Positions 46,259 through 56,048 of a stretch of 64,000 bases of DNA are shown here, in pieces. The translations under genes were made by a program, and so were the position numbers. Numbering within the stretch: position 1 is the first letter of the stretch; each line of letters starts with the position of its first letter. The stretch is from Phocoenobacter uteri (GTDB lineage Bacteria; Pseudomonadota; Gammaproteobacteria; Enterobacterales; Pasteurellaceae), in assembly GCF_900454895.1 (NCBI RefSeq), contig NZ_UGTA01000001.1, positions 1,240,001 through 1,304,000 on the forward strand. Direction: 5' to 3'. The notes beneath the pieces are model-generated. The model was not told the DNA's origin. It saw only the letters and a list, made by a program, of their open reading frames with translations, and made no database searches.

Positions 46259-47182
46259 TTATTCGACCGCTTTAAACTGAATCAAGCCATCTTCTGCGTA
46301 TTGCTCTACCTCATCATCAAATTTTGGCGTCACAATTTCTTCTTTATCAAAGGCGATATCACCTTCTATCCCTTCAAAAACAGTACCGTGTTGAATGCCT
46401 TTAAAATCAAATAATTTAGGATCGCATAAGTGTGAAGGCGTCACATTTTGTAACGCACTAAACATCGTTTCAATACGTCCTGGATATTGACGATCCCAAG
46501 TTTGCAACATATCTTTGACCACTTGACGCTGTAAATTTGGCTGTGAACCACACAGATTACAAGGAATAATCGGAAAATCTTTTGCCTCAGAATATTTAAT
46601 AATATCTTTCTCTTTACAATAAGCAAGTGGACGGATCACGATCTGCTTACCGTCATCACTCATCAATTTCGGTGGCATAGATTTCATCTTACCGCCATAA
46701 AACATATTTAAAAATAAGGTTTCAAGCATATCATCACGATGATGTCCTAACGCAATTTTAGTCGCCCCAAGCTCGGTCGCGGTACGATATAAAATTCCAC
46801 GACGTAAACGAGAACACAATGAACAAGTGGTTTTACCCTCAGGAATTTTTTCTTTCACAATACCATAAGTATTTTCTTGTACGATTTTATAATCCACGCC
46901 GATACTTTCTAAGTATGCAGGTAAAACGTGTTCAGGAAATCCGGGTTGTTTTTGATCTAAATTGACCGCCACAATATCAAAATGAATCGGAGCGTTAATA
47001 CGTAAATTTAATAAAATATCCAGCAAAGTATAGCTATCCTTACCGCCAGATAAACACACCATTACTTTATCGCCCTCTTCGATCATATTAAAATCAGCGA
47101 TCGCATTTCCCACATTGCGACGTAAGCGTTTTTGTAATTTATTCAAATTATAAGTTTGTTTTTTCGTTAATTCGTTATTCAT
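46259..47182 (-). CDS. ttcA: tRNA 2-thiocytidine biosynthesis protein TtcA
   Basis: The 307-residue enzyme has a PP-loop CLSGGKDSYTLLD and two CXXC motifs (CSLCSRLRRG, IPCNLCGSQ). With an Fe-S cluster it puts sulfur on C32 of some tRNAs. Length matches E. coli TtcA (311). Confidence 0.96.
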   Translation of the reverse strand: MNNELTKKQTYNLNKLQKRLRRNVGNAIADFNMIEEGDKVMVCLSGGKDSYTLLDILLNLRINAPIHFDIVAVNLDQKQPGFPEHVLPAYLESIGVDYKIVQENTYGIVKEKIPEGKTTCSLCSRLRRGILYRTATELGATKIALGHHRDDMLETLFLNMFYGGKMKSMPPKLMSDDGKQIVIRPLAYCKEKDIIKYSEAKDFPIIPCNLCGSQPNLQRQVVKDMLQTWDRQYPGRIETMFSALQNVTPSHLCDPKLFDFKGIQHGTVFEGIEGDIAFDKEEIVTPKFDDEVEQYAEDGLIQFKAVE

Positions 47183-47290
47183 TATTTTTCTATTTGTTAT
47201 GGTTAAAAAAATTTCTCAGATCCTAATCCGAGAAATTAAAGACCTCGCATTATAATCTGAGAAAGTATTTTTGTAAAAAGTTATTAAAAT

Positions 47291-48589
47291 TTAACCGCTT
47301 ATAGACTTACTTTTCTCATTCCAAGGTGCAACCCAGAATAAACAAATCATACCTGGAATGGCGACAAAGAAACAACCGATAAAGAAGTGATAATAACCGA
47401 TTTGCTCTACAACCCACCCTGTACTTGCACCTAATAATTTACTTGGTAATGCGTATAAGCTGGTAAAGATTGCTAATTGCATTGCGGTGTACATTGGGTT
47501 GGTTTCTCTCGCCATAAATGCCACAAAAGCGACTGTGCCTAAACCTACACCGAGATATTCCCCTGAAATGACACCACCTAATTTAATCAGTTCAGCTGTA
47601 CCAATTGAATCTGTTTCAAAATGTCCAAAACTTGCTAAATAGGCAAAACCTAAAATGGTAATCACTTGAACCACACCAAAAATCCATAAGGAGCGGTTTA
47701 CCCCAATTTTCAGCATTGCCACACCGCCAACAATTCCCCCGACGATACTACACCAAAATGAGGTTGTTTTTACCACCAGTGCAATATCTGACTTGGTAAA
47801 ACCCATATCTAAAATAAATTTGGTTTGTAATGTGGTTGCAAGCGAGTCACCTAATTTATACAAGAAAATAAATAAAATTAAACCAATCGCACCGTAAACA
47901 CCTTTACGAGTAAAAAACTCTTTGAACGGATCAACAAAGGCAGTATAAAAAGGCTTGCTACGGTCGGTATTAGAAAATACTTTTTCATCACTAAAAAAGA
48001 CCGTAATCAATAAACCGGGAAGAAGAAAAGCAGATGTAATCATAAATACGCTTTCCCAAGACATATGATCCGCCAATGCAAGTGAAAGTCCACCTGGAAT
48101 CAACCCTGCCACACGATAGGCATTTACGTGAATAGAGTTCCCTAAGCCTAACTGATTATCCGTTAAAATTTCACGACGATAAGCATCGATCACAATATCT
48201 TGTGTCGCAGAAGCAAAGGCAAACAATAACGAAAGCCCTGAGATAAGGACAATATCTCGTTTTGGATCAAAAAATCCGTAACTACCTAAGATAGCAACCA
48301 ATACAATTTGAGCCACAAAAATCCAACCACGACGACGTCCTAACAATGGGAACGGATAACGGTCTAATAATGCTGCCCATAAAAATTTAAAGGTATAAGG
48401 AAGTGAAATCAGCGTGAAAGCGGCGATTGTTTTAATATCGAGATCTTTTGACGTAAACCATGCGGGGATAAGTTGAATTAAAACGAATAAAGGTAAACCT
48501 GAACAAAATCCAGTGTAAATACAAAGCAACATATTCTTAGTGAAAATCTGTTGCCAGATAGATTGTTGTGGAAGGGTATTTTCAGTCAT
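47291..48589 (-). CDS. ampG: MFS muropeptide permease AmpG
   Basis: The 432-residue transporter has 12 or more helices. FTLISLPYTFKFLWAALLDRYPFPLLGRRRGW and SATQDIVIDAYRREIL (parts of the AmpG signature) import GlcNAc-anhydromuropeptides for wall recycling. It lies 62 bp upstream of nothing in operon terms and ends near an uptake-signal core. Confidence 0.9.
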   Translation of the reverse strand: MTENTLPQQSIWQQIFTKNMLLCIYTGFCSGLPLFVLIQLIPAWFTSKDLDIKTIAAFTLISLPYTFKFLWAALLDRYPFPLLGRRRGWIFVAQIVLVAILGSYGFFDPKRDIVLISGLSLLFAFASATQDIVIDAYRREILTDNQLGLGNSIHVNAYRVAGLIPGGLSLALADHMSWESVFMITSAFLLPGLLITVFFSDEKVFSNTDRSKPFYTAFVDPFKEFFTRKGVYGAIGLILFIFLYKLGDSLATTLQTKFILDMGFTKSDIALVVKTTSFWCSIVGGIVGGVAMLKIGVNRSLWIFGVVQVITILGFAYLASFGHFETDSIGTAELIKLGGVISGEYLGVGLGTVAFVAFMARETNPMYTAMQLAIFTSLYALPSKLLGASTGWVVEQIGYYHFFIGCFFVAIPGMICLFWVAPWNEKSKSISG

Positions 48590-48666
48590 TTTATGTCCTT
48601 GAATAAAAAATGAAAATTGTAGTTTACTCTTTTTAAAGGGAAAGTGCAGTAAATAAATAATTGAAG

Positions 48667-48721
48667 CGGTAGGATTTTTATCAAGTTTTGCAATTTGTAA
48701 ATTTTGATAAAAATCCTACCG
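48667..48721 (-). terminator. rep terminator, 18-bp perfect stem
   Basis: CGGTAGGATTTTTATCAA and TTGATAAAAATCCTACCG pair perfectly with a 19-nt loop, just after the rep stop. The left arm carries an uptake core (AAGCGGT), the right arm only its complement without the first bases. Confidence 0.8.
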
Positions 48722-48728
48722 TGTAAAT

Positions 48729-50747
48729 TTATTTATTTTTCTTCAACATCGCTCTTAATCTCGCCACATTATCCGATACTTTTTGCTGTTTTTGTTGTTC
48801 GGTAATGGGTGGTTTATCACGCTCCCATTGGAGTTCATCTTGGGGAAGTTCCATTAAAAATCGGCTCGGTTCAGGCTTGATGAGTTCACCATATTGACGA
48901 CGTGTTTTGCACAGTGAAAAAGTCAAGGTTTGCTGAGCACGAGTGATTCCAACATAAGCTAAACGGCGTTCTTCTTCGATGTTATCTTCATCCACACTGG
49001 TTTGGTGTGGCAATAAGCCTTCTTCCATTCCAACTAAAAAAACGTGAGGGAATTCTAACCCTTTTGACGCGTGTAAGGTCATCAATTGCACTTGATCGCT
49101 ATCATCGTCGTCTTCACCTCGCTCTAACATATCTCGTAAGGTTAAACGTGTGACGACTTGGGCAAGATTCATTGGTTCGTTGATGTCATCACCGGCTAAC
49201 ATTCCTTCCACCCATTCAAACAACGTCTCCACATTGCGACTTTGCATTTCTGCTGCCTTTGGATTATTGGCGTGTTCATATAGATAGGCTTCATACTGGA
49301 TTTTAGCCAGCATCTCTTTTATTGCAAAAAGAGGATCAGATCTGACCGCTTGATCTGATAATTCCACAATCCAACGCCCAAAATCTTGCAAAGCTTGATA
49401 AGGTTTTGGCGTAATTCGTTGGATCAAATCAAAATCAAAAATCGCTTCAAATAAGCTCACTTGTTTTTCATTCGCAAGATTGCCCAGTTTCTCTAAGGTT
49501 GTTGCCCCAATTTCACGGCGTGGTGTATTCACAATGCGTAAAAATGCCGCGTCATCATCTTGATTCACCAACAAACGCAAATATGCCATCATATCTTTGA
49601 TTTCAACACGCGAGAAAAACGATGTTCCTCCTGAAATTTTATAAGGAATACGGTTTTGCACCAGCATTTTTTCCATCAAACGTGATTGATGATTGCCACG
49701 ATATAAAATCGCATATTCTTTGTATTTTGTTCTACGAGAAAAACGATGTGCAATAAGTTCACCAACGATGCGTTCCGCCTCGTGTTCTTCATCTTTTGCT
49801 TCGATTACATTTAACTTCTCGCCCTGAGCAAGCTGTGAAAAAAGACGTTTTTGAAAAACGTGTGGATTGTTATCAATCAAAATATTCGCACAATGTAAAA
49901 TTCGCTGACTTGAGCGGTAATTTTGTTCTAATTTAATCACGTTTAAATTTGGGAAATCCGCTTTCAGACGTTGCATATTTTCAGGTTTTGCTCCACGCCA
50001 CGAGTAGATTGACTGATCATCATCACCTACAACGGTAAAATTAGCTCGCTCACCCACTAATAATTTAATCAGCTCATACTGACTGGTATTGGTATCCTGA
50101 TATTCATCAACTAATAAATATTGAATTCGCTGTTGCCAACGCTGTTTTACCTCTTCATTTTGTTGAAAAAGCAAGGTTGGAAGCATTATCAAATCATCAA
50201 AATCAAGGGCGTTATAAGCTCGTAACTGATTTTGATATTGCTGATAAAAATAACTAAATACTCGAGAGCGCTCATCACTTGCCAGTGAAATCACGCGTTC
50301 GGGCGATAACAGGCTATTTTTCCAATTTGAAATTTGACTAATCAACTGTTTTAATAAATCTTTATCTTCAGTCACATTTTCAGGCAATAAATGTTTGAGC
50401 AAAGCAATCTGATCATACTCATCAAACAGTGTCATTCCTGATTTAAAACCAAGCGATTTATATTCACGTTTGATAATGTCAAAACCTAAGGTATGAAAGG
50501 TAGAAATCGTCAGCCCTTTAGACTTTTCTTTACCGATTGAATGGGCGACACGCTCTCGCATTTCACGAGCAGCTTTATTCGTAAAAGTAACCGCAGCAAT
50601 ATGCTTTGGGGAATAATCACAATAGCTGATTAAGTGAGCAATTTTATTGATAATTACCCTTGTTTTACCTGAGCCTGCCCCTGCAAGCACCAAGCACGCC
50701 CCTTTCGTATATTCTACAGCTTGTTGTTGTTGTGTATTTAATTTCAT
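48729..50747 (-). CDS. rep: ATP-dependent DNA helicase Rep
   Basis: The 672-residue superfamily 1A helicase has motif I VLAGAGSGKTRVI, motif II VDEYQDTNTSQYELI, motif III VVGDDDQSIYSWRGA, motif IV EQNYRSS, motif V LMTLHASKGLEFPHVF and motif VI RRLAYVGITRAQ. Length and detailed sequence match E. coli Rep (673) rather than UvrD (720). It clears proteins from the fork's template. Confidence 0.95.
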   Translation of the reverse strand: MKLNTQQQQAVEYTKGACLVLAGAGSGKTRVIINKIAHLISYCDYSPKHIAAVTFTNKAAREMRERVAHSIGKEKSKGLTISTFHTLGFDIIKREYKSLGFKSGMTLFDEYDQIALLKHLLPENVTEDKDLLKQLISQISNWKNSLLSPERVISLASDERSRVFSYFYQQYQNQLRAYNALDFDDLIMLPTLLFQQNEEVKQRWQQRIQYLLVDEYQDTNTSQYELIKLLVGERANFTVVGDDDQSIYSWRGAKPENMQRLKADFPNLNVIKLEQNYRSSQRILHCANILIDNNPHVFQKRLFSQLAQGEKLNVIEAKDEEHEAERIVGELIAHRFSRRTKYKEYAILYRGNHQSRLMEKMLVQNRIPYKISGGTSFFSRVEIKDMMAYLRLLVNQDDDAAFLRIVNTPRREIGATTLEKLGNLANEKQVSLFEAIFDFDLIQRITPKPYQALQDFGRWIVELSDQAVRSDPLFAIKEMLAKIQYEAYLYEHANNPKAAEMQSRNVETLFEWVEGMLAGDDINEPMNLAQVVTRLTLRDMLERGEDDDDSDQVQLMTLHASKGLEFPHVFLVGMEEGLLPHQTSVDEDNIEEERRLAYVGITRAQQTLTFSLCKTRRQYGELIKPEPSRFLMELPQDELQWERDKPPITEQQKQQKVSDNVARLRAMLKKNK

Positions 50748-50772
50748 TTTATTCTTGGTTGTTGAGATACGT

Positions 50773-50796
50773 ATAGACAGGGCAAGCCCTGTCTAT
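50773..50796. repeat. 24-bp palindrome, copy 2 of a dispersed repeat
   Basis: ATAGACAGGGC-AA-GCCCTGTCTAT has 11-bp arms, preceded by GATACGT. It matches the element at 10281-10300 in opposite orientation. It lies in the rep-uvrA gap. Confidence 0.7.
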
Positions 50797-50885
50797 ATCA
50801 TTATTATTTGTATTCAGCCAAGACATACCTTGACTCTATTTTATTCAAATTTGGTAAATTGTTAATAAAATATAACCGCTTATCA

Positions 50886-53717
50886 CTAACCTTTATCTAG
50901 CACCATTTTCAAGAATCTAGCCGTATGGGATTTTTTATCTCTGGCGACCTCTTCTGGTGTCCCTTGTGCAATGATTTGACCACCGCCACTACCGCCTTCA
51001 GGACCTAAATCAATAACCCAGTCGGCGGTTTTAATCACGTCTAAATTATGCTCAATCACCACAATCGTGTTGCCATGATCACGTAATTTATGCAACACCG
51101 TTAAAAGCTGTTTAATATCCGCAAAATGTAAACCTGTTGTGGGTTCATCAAGGATATAAAGGGTTTTTCCTGTATCGCGTTTTGACAATTCAGTCGCTAA
51201 TTTAACACGTTGAGCCTCGCCCCCAGAAAGGGTCGTTGAGGCTTGTCCTAAGCGGATATAAGACAGCCCTACATCAACTAAGGTTTGTAATTTACGTGCA
51301 AGCACAGGAATCGCGTCAAAAAATTCTCTTGCCTCTTCCACTGTCATATTCAACACTTGATCAATGGTTTTACCTTTATAACGAATTTCTAAAGTTTCTC
51401 GGTTGTAGCGTTTTCCTTTACAGTGGTCGCAAGGCACATAAACATCAGGTAAAAAGTGCATTTCAACTTTAATAACACCATCCCCCTGACACGCCTCGCA
51501 ACGTCCGCCTCGCACGTTAAAACTAAAACGCCCCACATTATAGCCTCTTGCACGAGCCTCTGGCACACCAGCAAACAGTTCACGAATAGGGGTAAACACG
51601 CCTGTGTAAGTGGCTGGATTTGAACGTGGTGTACGCCCAATCGGACTTTGGTTAATATCAATCACTTTGTCAAAATAAGCTAAACCTTCAATACTTTTGT
51701 AAGGCGCGATATTGCGTTTATCAGCACGGTTTAATTCATTTTGAGCCAATGGGAATAAGGTATCGTTCACAAGAGTTGATTTTCCTGATCCTGACACGCC
51801 TGTAATACAAGTAAATAAGCCAGCTGGAATATCTAAATTGACATTTTTGAGGTTATTTCCTGATGCCCCTTTTAAACTTAAAATACGGGTTGGATCACGT
51901 TTAACACGCTCTTGGGGAATTTCAATTCTTTCTTTGCCTGAAAGGAATTTACCTGTTAAAGAATTTTCATTTTGCATAATTTCTTGGGCTGTTCCTTCGG
52001 CGATAACATTACCGCCGTGAACCCCTGCACCTGGTCCAATATCAATAATATGATCCGCCATTAAAATCGCGTCTTCATCGTGTTCAACCACGATTACAGT
52101 GTTGCCTAAATCACGCAAATGCTCCAATGTTTTTAATAAACGTTCATTATCTCGTTGGTGTAAACCGATTGAAGGTTCATCAAGCACATACATCACGCCC
52201 ACTAACCCTGCACCGATTTGACTCGCCAAGCGGATACGCTGTGCCTCGCCCCCTGACAAGGTTTCAGCACTGCGAGAAAGGGATAAATAATTTAAGCCAA
52301 CATTGACTAAAAACTGCAAACGCTCACGAATTTCTTTTAAAATTTTCTCGGCAATTTTGGCTCTTTGCCCTGAAAGGGTGAGATTTTCAAAAAATTCAGC
52401 CGCCTCGCCAATACTTTTTTCTGAAATTTCAGGCAAATTAGTTTTTTCAATAAACACATTGCGAGCCTCTTTACACAAACGTGAACCATCACAGGCTTTA
52501 CAAGGACGATTATTGATATATTTTGACAATTCATCACGCACCGAATTAGATTCCGTTTGTTGATAACGGCGAGCCATATTATTTAATACGCCTTCAAAAG
52601 GGTGGGTGCGCGTTACTGTATCGCCTTTGTCGTTGATATAGTTAAACTTGATCTCTTCTTCTTCCGAACCATTTAAAATAATATGTTGGATCTTTTTCGG
52701 TAGTTGATTAAAAGGGGTTTCAATATCAAATTCATAATGTTTTGCAAGGGATTTTAAAATACTAAAATAGTAAAAACTACGGCGATCCCAGCCCTTAATT
52801 GCCCCATTTGCTAAGGATATTTCCGCATTTTGGATCACTTTGGTTTCATCAAAATATTGCTGAATACCCAAACCATCACAGGTTGAACACGCCCCAGCTG
52901 GATTGTTAAATGAGAATAAACGCGGTTCTAATTCTGTTAAAGAATAACCACATTCATTACAGGCAAAACTTGATGAGAACATCAACTCTTCAGCATTTGG
53001 ATCGTCCATATCCGCCACGATTGCCGTTGAACCTGAAAGCTCTAACGCCGTCTCAAAAGATTCGGCTAAACGCGTTTTTAGATCTGCTCGTACTTTGAAA
53101 CGATCCACCACCACTTCAATGGTATGTTTTTTCTGTAATTCTAAAGCAGGAGGATCAGATAAATCGCAAATCTCGCCATCAATTCTGGCTCGGATATAGC
53201 CCGAAGCGGTCAAATTTTCTAACAATTTTACATGTTCACCTTTGCGAGATTTAACCACAGGTGCAAGCAACATTAAACGCTTGCCTTCTGGCTCTTCTAA
53301 AACACGATCCACCATTTGTGAGATTGTTTGAGCTTGTAAAGTGGTGTTATGTTCAGGACAGCGTGGTTCGCCCACACGCGCAAAAAGCAAACGTAAATAA
53401 TCGTGAATTTCCGTGATTGTCCCCACTGTTGAGCGTGGGTTGTGCGATGTAGATTTTTGCTCAATCGAAATCGCGGGCGAGAGCCCTTCAATATGATCCA
53501 CATCCGGCTTTTCCATTAAAGACAAAAACTGCCTTGCATAAGGCGATAACGACTCTACATAACGGCGTTGCCCTTCGGCATAAAGCGTATCAAAAGCCAA
53601 AGAGGATTTTCCCGAACCCGATAGCCCTGTAATGACAATCAACTTATCTCGGGGAATAATCACATTGATATTTTTTAAATTATGGGTTCTCGCCCCACGT
53701 ACATCGATATTTTTCAT
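50886..53717 (-). CDS. uvrA: excinuclease ABC subunit A
   Basis: The 943-residue nucleotide-excision repair ATPase has two ABC modules (GLSGSGKSSLAFDT near 31-44 and GVSGSGKSTLVNDT near 640-653), LSGGEAQR twice, and zinc fingers (CNECGYS.., CEACQGDG..CDHC). It finds bulky lesions with UvrB. No LexA box was seen within 180 bp upstream. Confidence 0.98.
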   Translation of the reverse strand: MKNIDVRGARTHNLKNINVIIPRDKLIVITGLSGSGKSSLAFDTLYAEGQRRYVESLSPYARQFLSLMEKPDVDHIEGLSPAISIEQKSTSHNPRSTVGTITEIHDYLRLLFARVGEPRCPEHNTTLQAQTISQMVDRVLEEPEGKRLMLLAPVVKSRKGEHVKLLENLTASGYIRARIDGEICDLSDPPALELQKKHTIEVVVDRFKVRADLKTRLAESFETALELSGSTAIVADMDDPNAEELMFSSSFACNECGYSLTELEPRLFSFNNPAGACSTCDGLGIQQYFDETKVIQNAEISLANGAIKGWDRRSFYYFSILKSLAKHYEFDIETPFNQLPKKIQHIILNGSEEEEIKFNYINDKGDTVTRTHPFEGVLNNMARRYQQTESNSVRDELSKYINNRPCKACDGSRLCKEARNVFIEKTNLPEISEKSIGEAAEFFENLTLSGQRAKIAEKILKEIRERLQFLVNVGLNYLSLSRSAETLSGGEAQRIRLASQIGAGLVGVMYVLDEPSIGLHQRDNERLLKTLEHLRDLGNTVIVVEHDEDAILMADHIIDIGPGAGVHGGNVIAEGTAQEIMQNENSLTGKFLSGKERIEIPQERVKRDPTRILSLKGASGNNLKNVNLDIPAGLFTCITGVSGSGKSTLVNDTLFPLAQNELNRADKRNIAPYKSIEGLAYFDKVIDINQSPIGRTPRSNPATYTGVFTPIRELFAGVPEARARGYNVGRFSFNVRGGRCEACQGDGVIKVEMHFLPDVYVPCDHCKGKRYNRETLEIRYKGKTIDQVLNMTVEEAREFFDAIPVLARKLQTLVDVGLSYIRLGQASTTLSGGEAQRVKLATELSKRDTGKTLYILDEPTTGLHFADIKQLLTVLHKLRDHGNTIVVIEHNLDVIKTADWVIDLGPEGGSGGGQIIAQGTPEEVARDKKSHTARFLKMVLDKG

Positions 53718-53757
53718 TTTTTTAACACTCTTAAAATAATCTTTTTTATAAAAATAA

Positions 53758-53773
53758 TGTGATCATTATCTCA
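53758..53773. promoter_or_regulatory. candidate CRP-like palindrome before aphA
   Basis: TGTGATCATTATCTCA fits TGTGA-N6-TCACA with one mismatch, and it overlaps a second palindrome ATAATG-TGAT-CATTAT (53754-53769). The site lies about 130 bp before aphA and about 40 bp before uvrA. Confidence 0.35.
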
Positions 53774-53898
53774 TAATTAGAAAAAAACCACATAAAAATT
53801 CAATTTTGTGATGATTTTATTCTTAAAAAAAAGCACAATGTAGCACCAAATTAAATGGTAGTTTCAATACTTAAAATAATGATCAAGGAGTTCATTCT

Positions 53899-54642
53899 AT
53901 GAAAAAACATTTTAAATTACTCACATTAGCTGCTTTATGTGCAACCGCTGTATCTGCAACAGCAATTGCAAAACACAAAGTACCTTACACTAATCCTGGT
54001 TTTTATACCAATGCACCAACTCAAGTCGCAGTGCACTTTGTTGATGTTGAAGGTATCAAAAAGAGCTTAGAAGGTAAAGCACCAATGACAGTAAGTTTTG
54101 ACATTGATGACACCGTTGTATTATCAAGCCAATATTTTCACTATGGTTTTACTTTTGGTGAAGAATTAGGTTTTGGTAAAGGTCCAAAAGAAGTATTACA
54201 TTCACAAAAATTCTGGGATTATGTTGCGGAGCAAGGCGATCAACACTCTATTCCAAAACAATCGGCCAAAGATCTTATCAAAATGCACAAAGAACGTGGC
54301 GATAAAATTGTATTCGTAACTGGTCGTACAGGACACAGCAAAGATAAAAATGGTACTGTAACTAAAACTGCAAAAACATTACAAAAATACTTTGACTTAC
54401 CAGCAGATACTGTCGTTTGGTACACTAACGATACGCCAGCTGATGGCTTCAAACAAGTAAAATCTGCCTATATTAAGAAAACAGGTTCACAATTACACTA
54501 TGGTGATTCAGATGATGATATATTATCTGCTCGCGAAGTAGGTATTCGTGGTATCCGTGTTCAACGTTCATACTCTTCAACTAACCCACAAAAATTAAAC
54601 GGTGGTTACGGTGAAGAAGTCTTAGTAAACTCAGCTTGGTAA
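53899..54642 (+). CDS. aphA: class B acid phosphatase (periplasmic)
   Basis: The 247-residue enzyme has a signal peptide (cleavage near TAIA, residue 24), FDIDDTVVLSS with catalytic Asp68 and Asp70, FVTGRTG and HYGDSDDDILSAREVGIRG. These are class B DDDD-type non-specific phosphatase motifs. It cleaves nucleotides and other phosphate esters in the periplasm. An AAGGAG ribosome binding site is present. It separates uvrA from ssb, genes that are adjacent and divergent in relatives. Confidence 0.95.
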   Translation: MKKHFKLLTLAALCATAVSATAIAKHKVPYTNPGFYTNAPTQVAVHFVDVEGIKKSLEGKAPMTVSFDIDDTVVLSSQYFHYGFTFGEELGFGKGPKEVLHSQKFWDYVAEQGDQHSIPKQSAKDLIKMHKERGDKIVFVTGRTGHSKDKNGTVTKTAKTLQKYFDLPADTVVWYTNDTPADGFKQVKSAYIKKTGSQLHYGDSDDDILSAREVGIRGIRVQRSYSSTNPQKLNGGYGEEVLVNSAW

Positions 54643-54671
54643 TGTACCAATAAACACGCATTTTATTCCAA

Positions 54672-54703
54672 AATAGCACTATATTCATATAGTGCTATTT
54701 TTT
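54672..54703 (+). terminator. aphA terminator
   Basis: AATAGCACTATA and TATAGTGCTATT pair across a short loop and are followed by TTTTTT, about 30 bp after the aphA stop. Confidence 0.85.
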
Positions 54704-54777
54704 TGTGGCTGAATTTTTTCTAAAAGTAAACATATTAAAATTTAATTTTTCGATCATTGTCATAAATTTTGTAATAA

Positions 54778-54793
54778 CTGTACAGAAAATCAG
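54778..54793. promoter_or_regulatory. LexA-box-like site of ssb
   Basis: CTGTACAGAAAATCAG fits CTG-N10-CAG, about 87 bp before the ssb ATG. ssb is LexA-controlled in E. coli, where the box is shared with divergent uvrA. Confidence 0.55.
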
Positions 54794-54879
54794 TTTTATT
54801 AGTGATTTTATTTTTTATTTCAGGCAAAATACACCAAATCAAATAAAACAGAAACCAATTAAGTAATGAGGAATTTTTA

Positions 54880-55395
54880 ATGGCTGGAGTAAATAAAGTA
54901 ATTATTGTAGGAAACTTAGGAAATAATCCTGATATGCGTACAATGCCAAATGGTGATGCAGTTGCAAATATTAGCGTAGCAACGTCTGAAAGTTGGACTG
55001 ATCGTAACACCGGTGAACGTCGTGAAGTGACAGAGTGGCACAGAATTGTGTTCTTCCGTCGTCAAGCTGAAGTAGCGGGTGAATATTTACGTAAGGGCTC
55101 AAAAGTGTACGTTGAAGGTAGATTGAAAACCCGTAAATGGACAGACCAGAATGGACAAGATCGTTATACCACTGAAATTATGGGTGATGTTCTACAAATG
55201 TTAGATAGTCGTGGTAGCCAAGCAGAAGGTTATGCTCCTGCACCTCAAGCAAATTATTCTGCGCCACAAAATAACTATTCTGCACCTCAGAATAATTATG
55301 GTTCAGCACCATCAAGACCAGCTCCAGCTCAAGCTGCTCCATCACAACCTGCTCCACCGCCAGTAGATAATTTTGATGATGATATTCCATTTTAA
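54880..55395 (+). CDS. ssb: single-stranded DNA-binding protein
   Basis: The 171-residue protein has an N-terminal OB fold (MAGVNKVIIVGNLGNNPD.., WHRIVFFRRQAEVAGEYLRKGSKV) and a low-complexity Ala/Pro/Gln linker with repeated SAPQNNY units (about 120-150). The acidic tip ends in DDDIPF, which recruits partner proteins. Confidence 0.97.
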   Translation: MAGVNKVIIVGNLGNNPDMRTMPNGDAVANISVATSESWTDRNTGERREVTEWHRIVFFRRQAEVAGEYLRKGSKVYVEGRLKTRKWTDQNGQDRYTTEIMGDVLQMLDSRGSQAEGYAPAPQANYSAPQNNYSAPQNNYGSAPSRPAPAQAAPSQPAPPPVDNFDDDIPF

Positions 55396-55427
55396 TAGAA
55401 AGTAGATTTTATTTAATGCTTTCAAGT

Positions 55428-55461
55428 AAAGGCAGTATGTTTTCATACTGCCTTTATTTTT
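55428..55461 (+). terminator. ssb terminator
   Basis: AAAGGCAGTATG and CATACTGCCTTT form a 12-bp stem followed by a T-rich tail, about 33 bp after the ssb stop. Confidence 0.85.
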
Positions 55462-55521
55462 CTTTAAGCGGTTAAATTTTTTATAAAATTTACTAATTTA
55501 ATACATTCTCTGGTTATTCCC

Positions 55522-55550
55522 TTTTCAAACAAATAAAAAACCTTTATACT
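55522..55550 (+). promoter_or_regulatory. rnpB promoter
   Basis: TTTTCA (55522-55527), 17 bp, TATACT (55545-55550), ending about 10 bp before the RNA 5' end. The same module recurs at 57774-57802. Confidence 0.6.
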
Positions 55551-55559
55551 TCGCTCCCT

Positions 55560-55967
<408 letters not shown>

Positions 55968-55973
55968 TTCCAA

Positions 55974-56003
55974 GAAAGGTATAAGTATCAGCTTATACCT
56001 TTC
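55974..56003 (+). terminator. rnpB terminator
   Basis: GAAAGGTATAAG and CTTATACCTTTC form a 12-bp stem with a 6-nt loop right after rnpB, then CTTTATC. Confidence 0.8.
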
Positions 56004-56048
56004 CTTTATCATCTGATCATATAAATAGGATTTTATTAGGATGTGATT

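Noticed and set aside
50748..50885. rep-uvrA gap palindrome as a uvrA terminator
   Set aside because: No T-run follows and the same sequence recurs elsewhere, so a repeat is a better reading.
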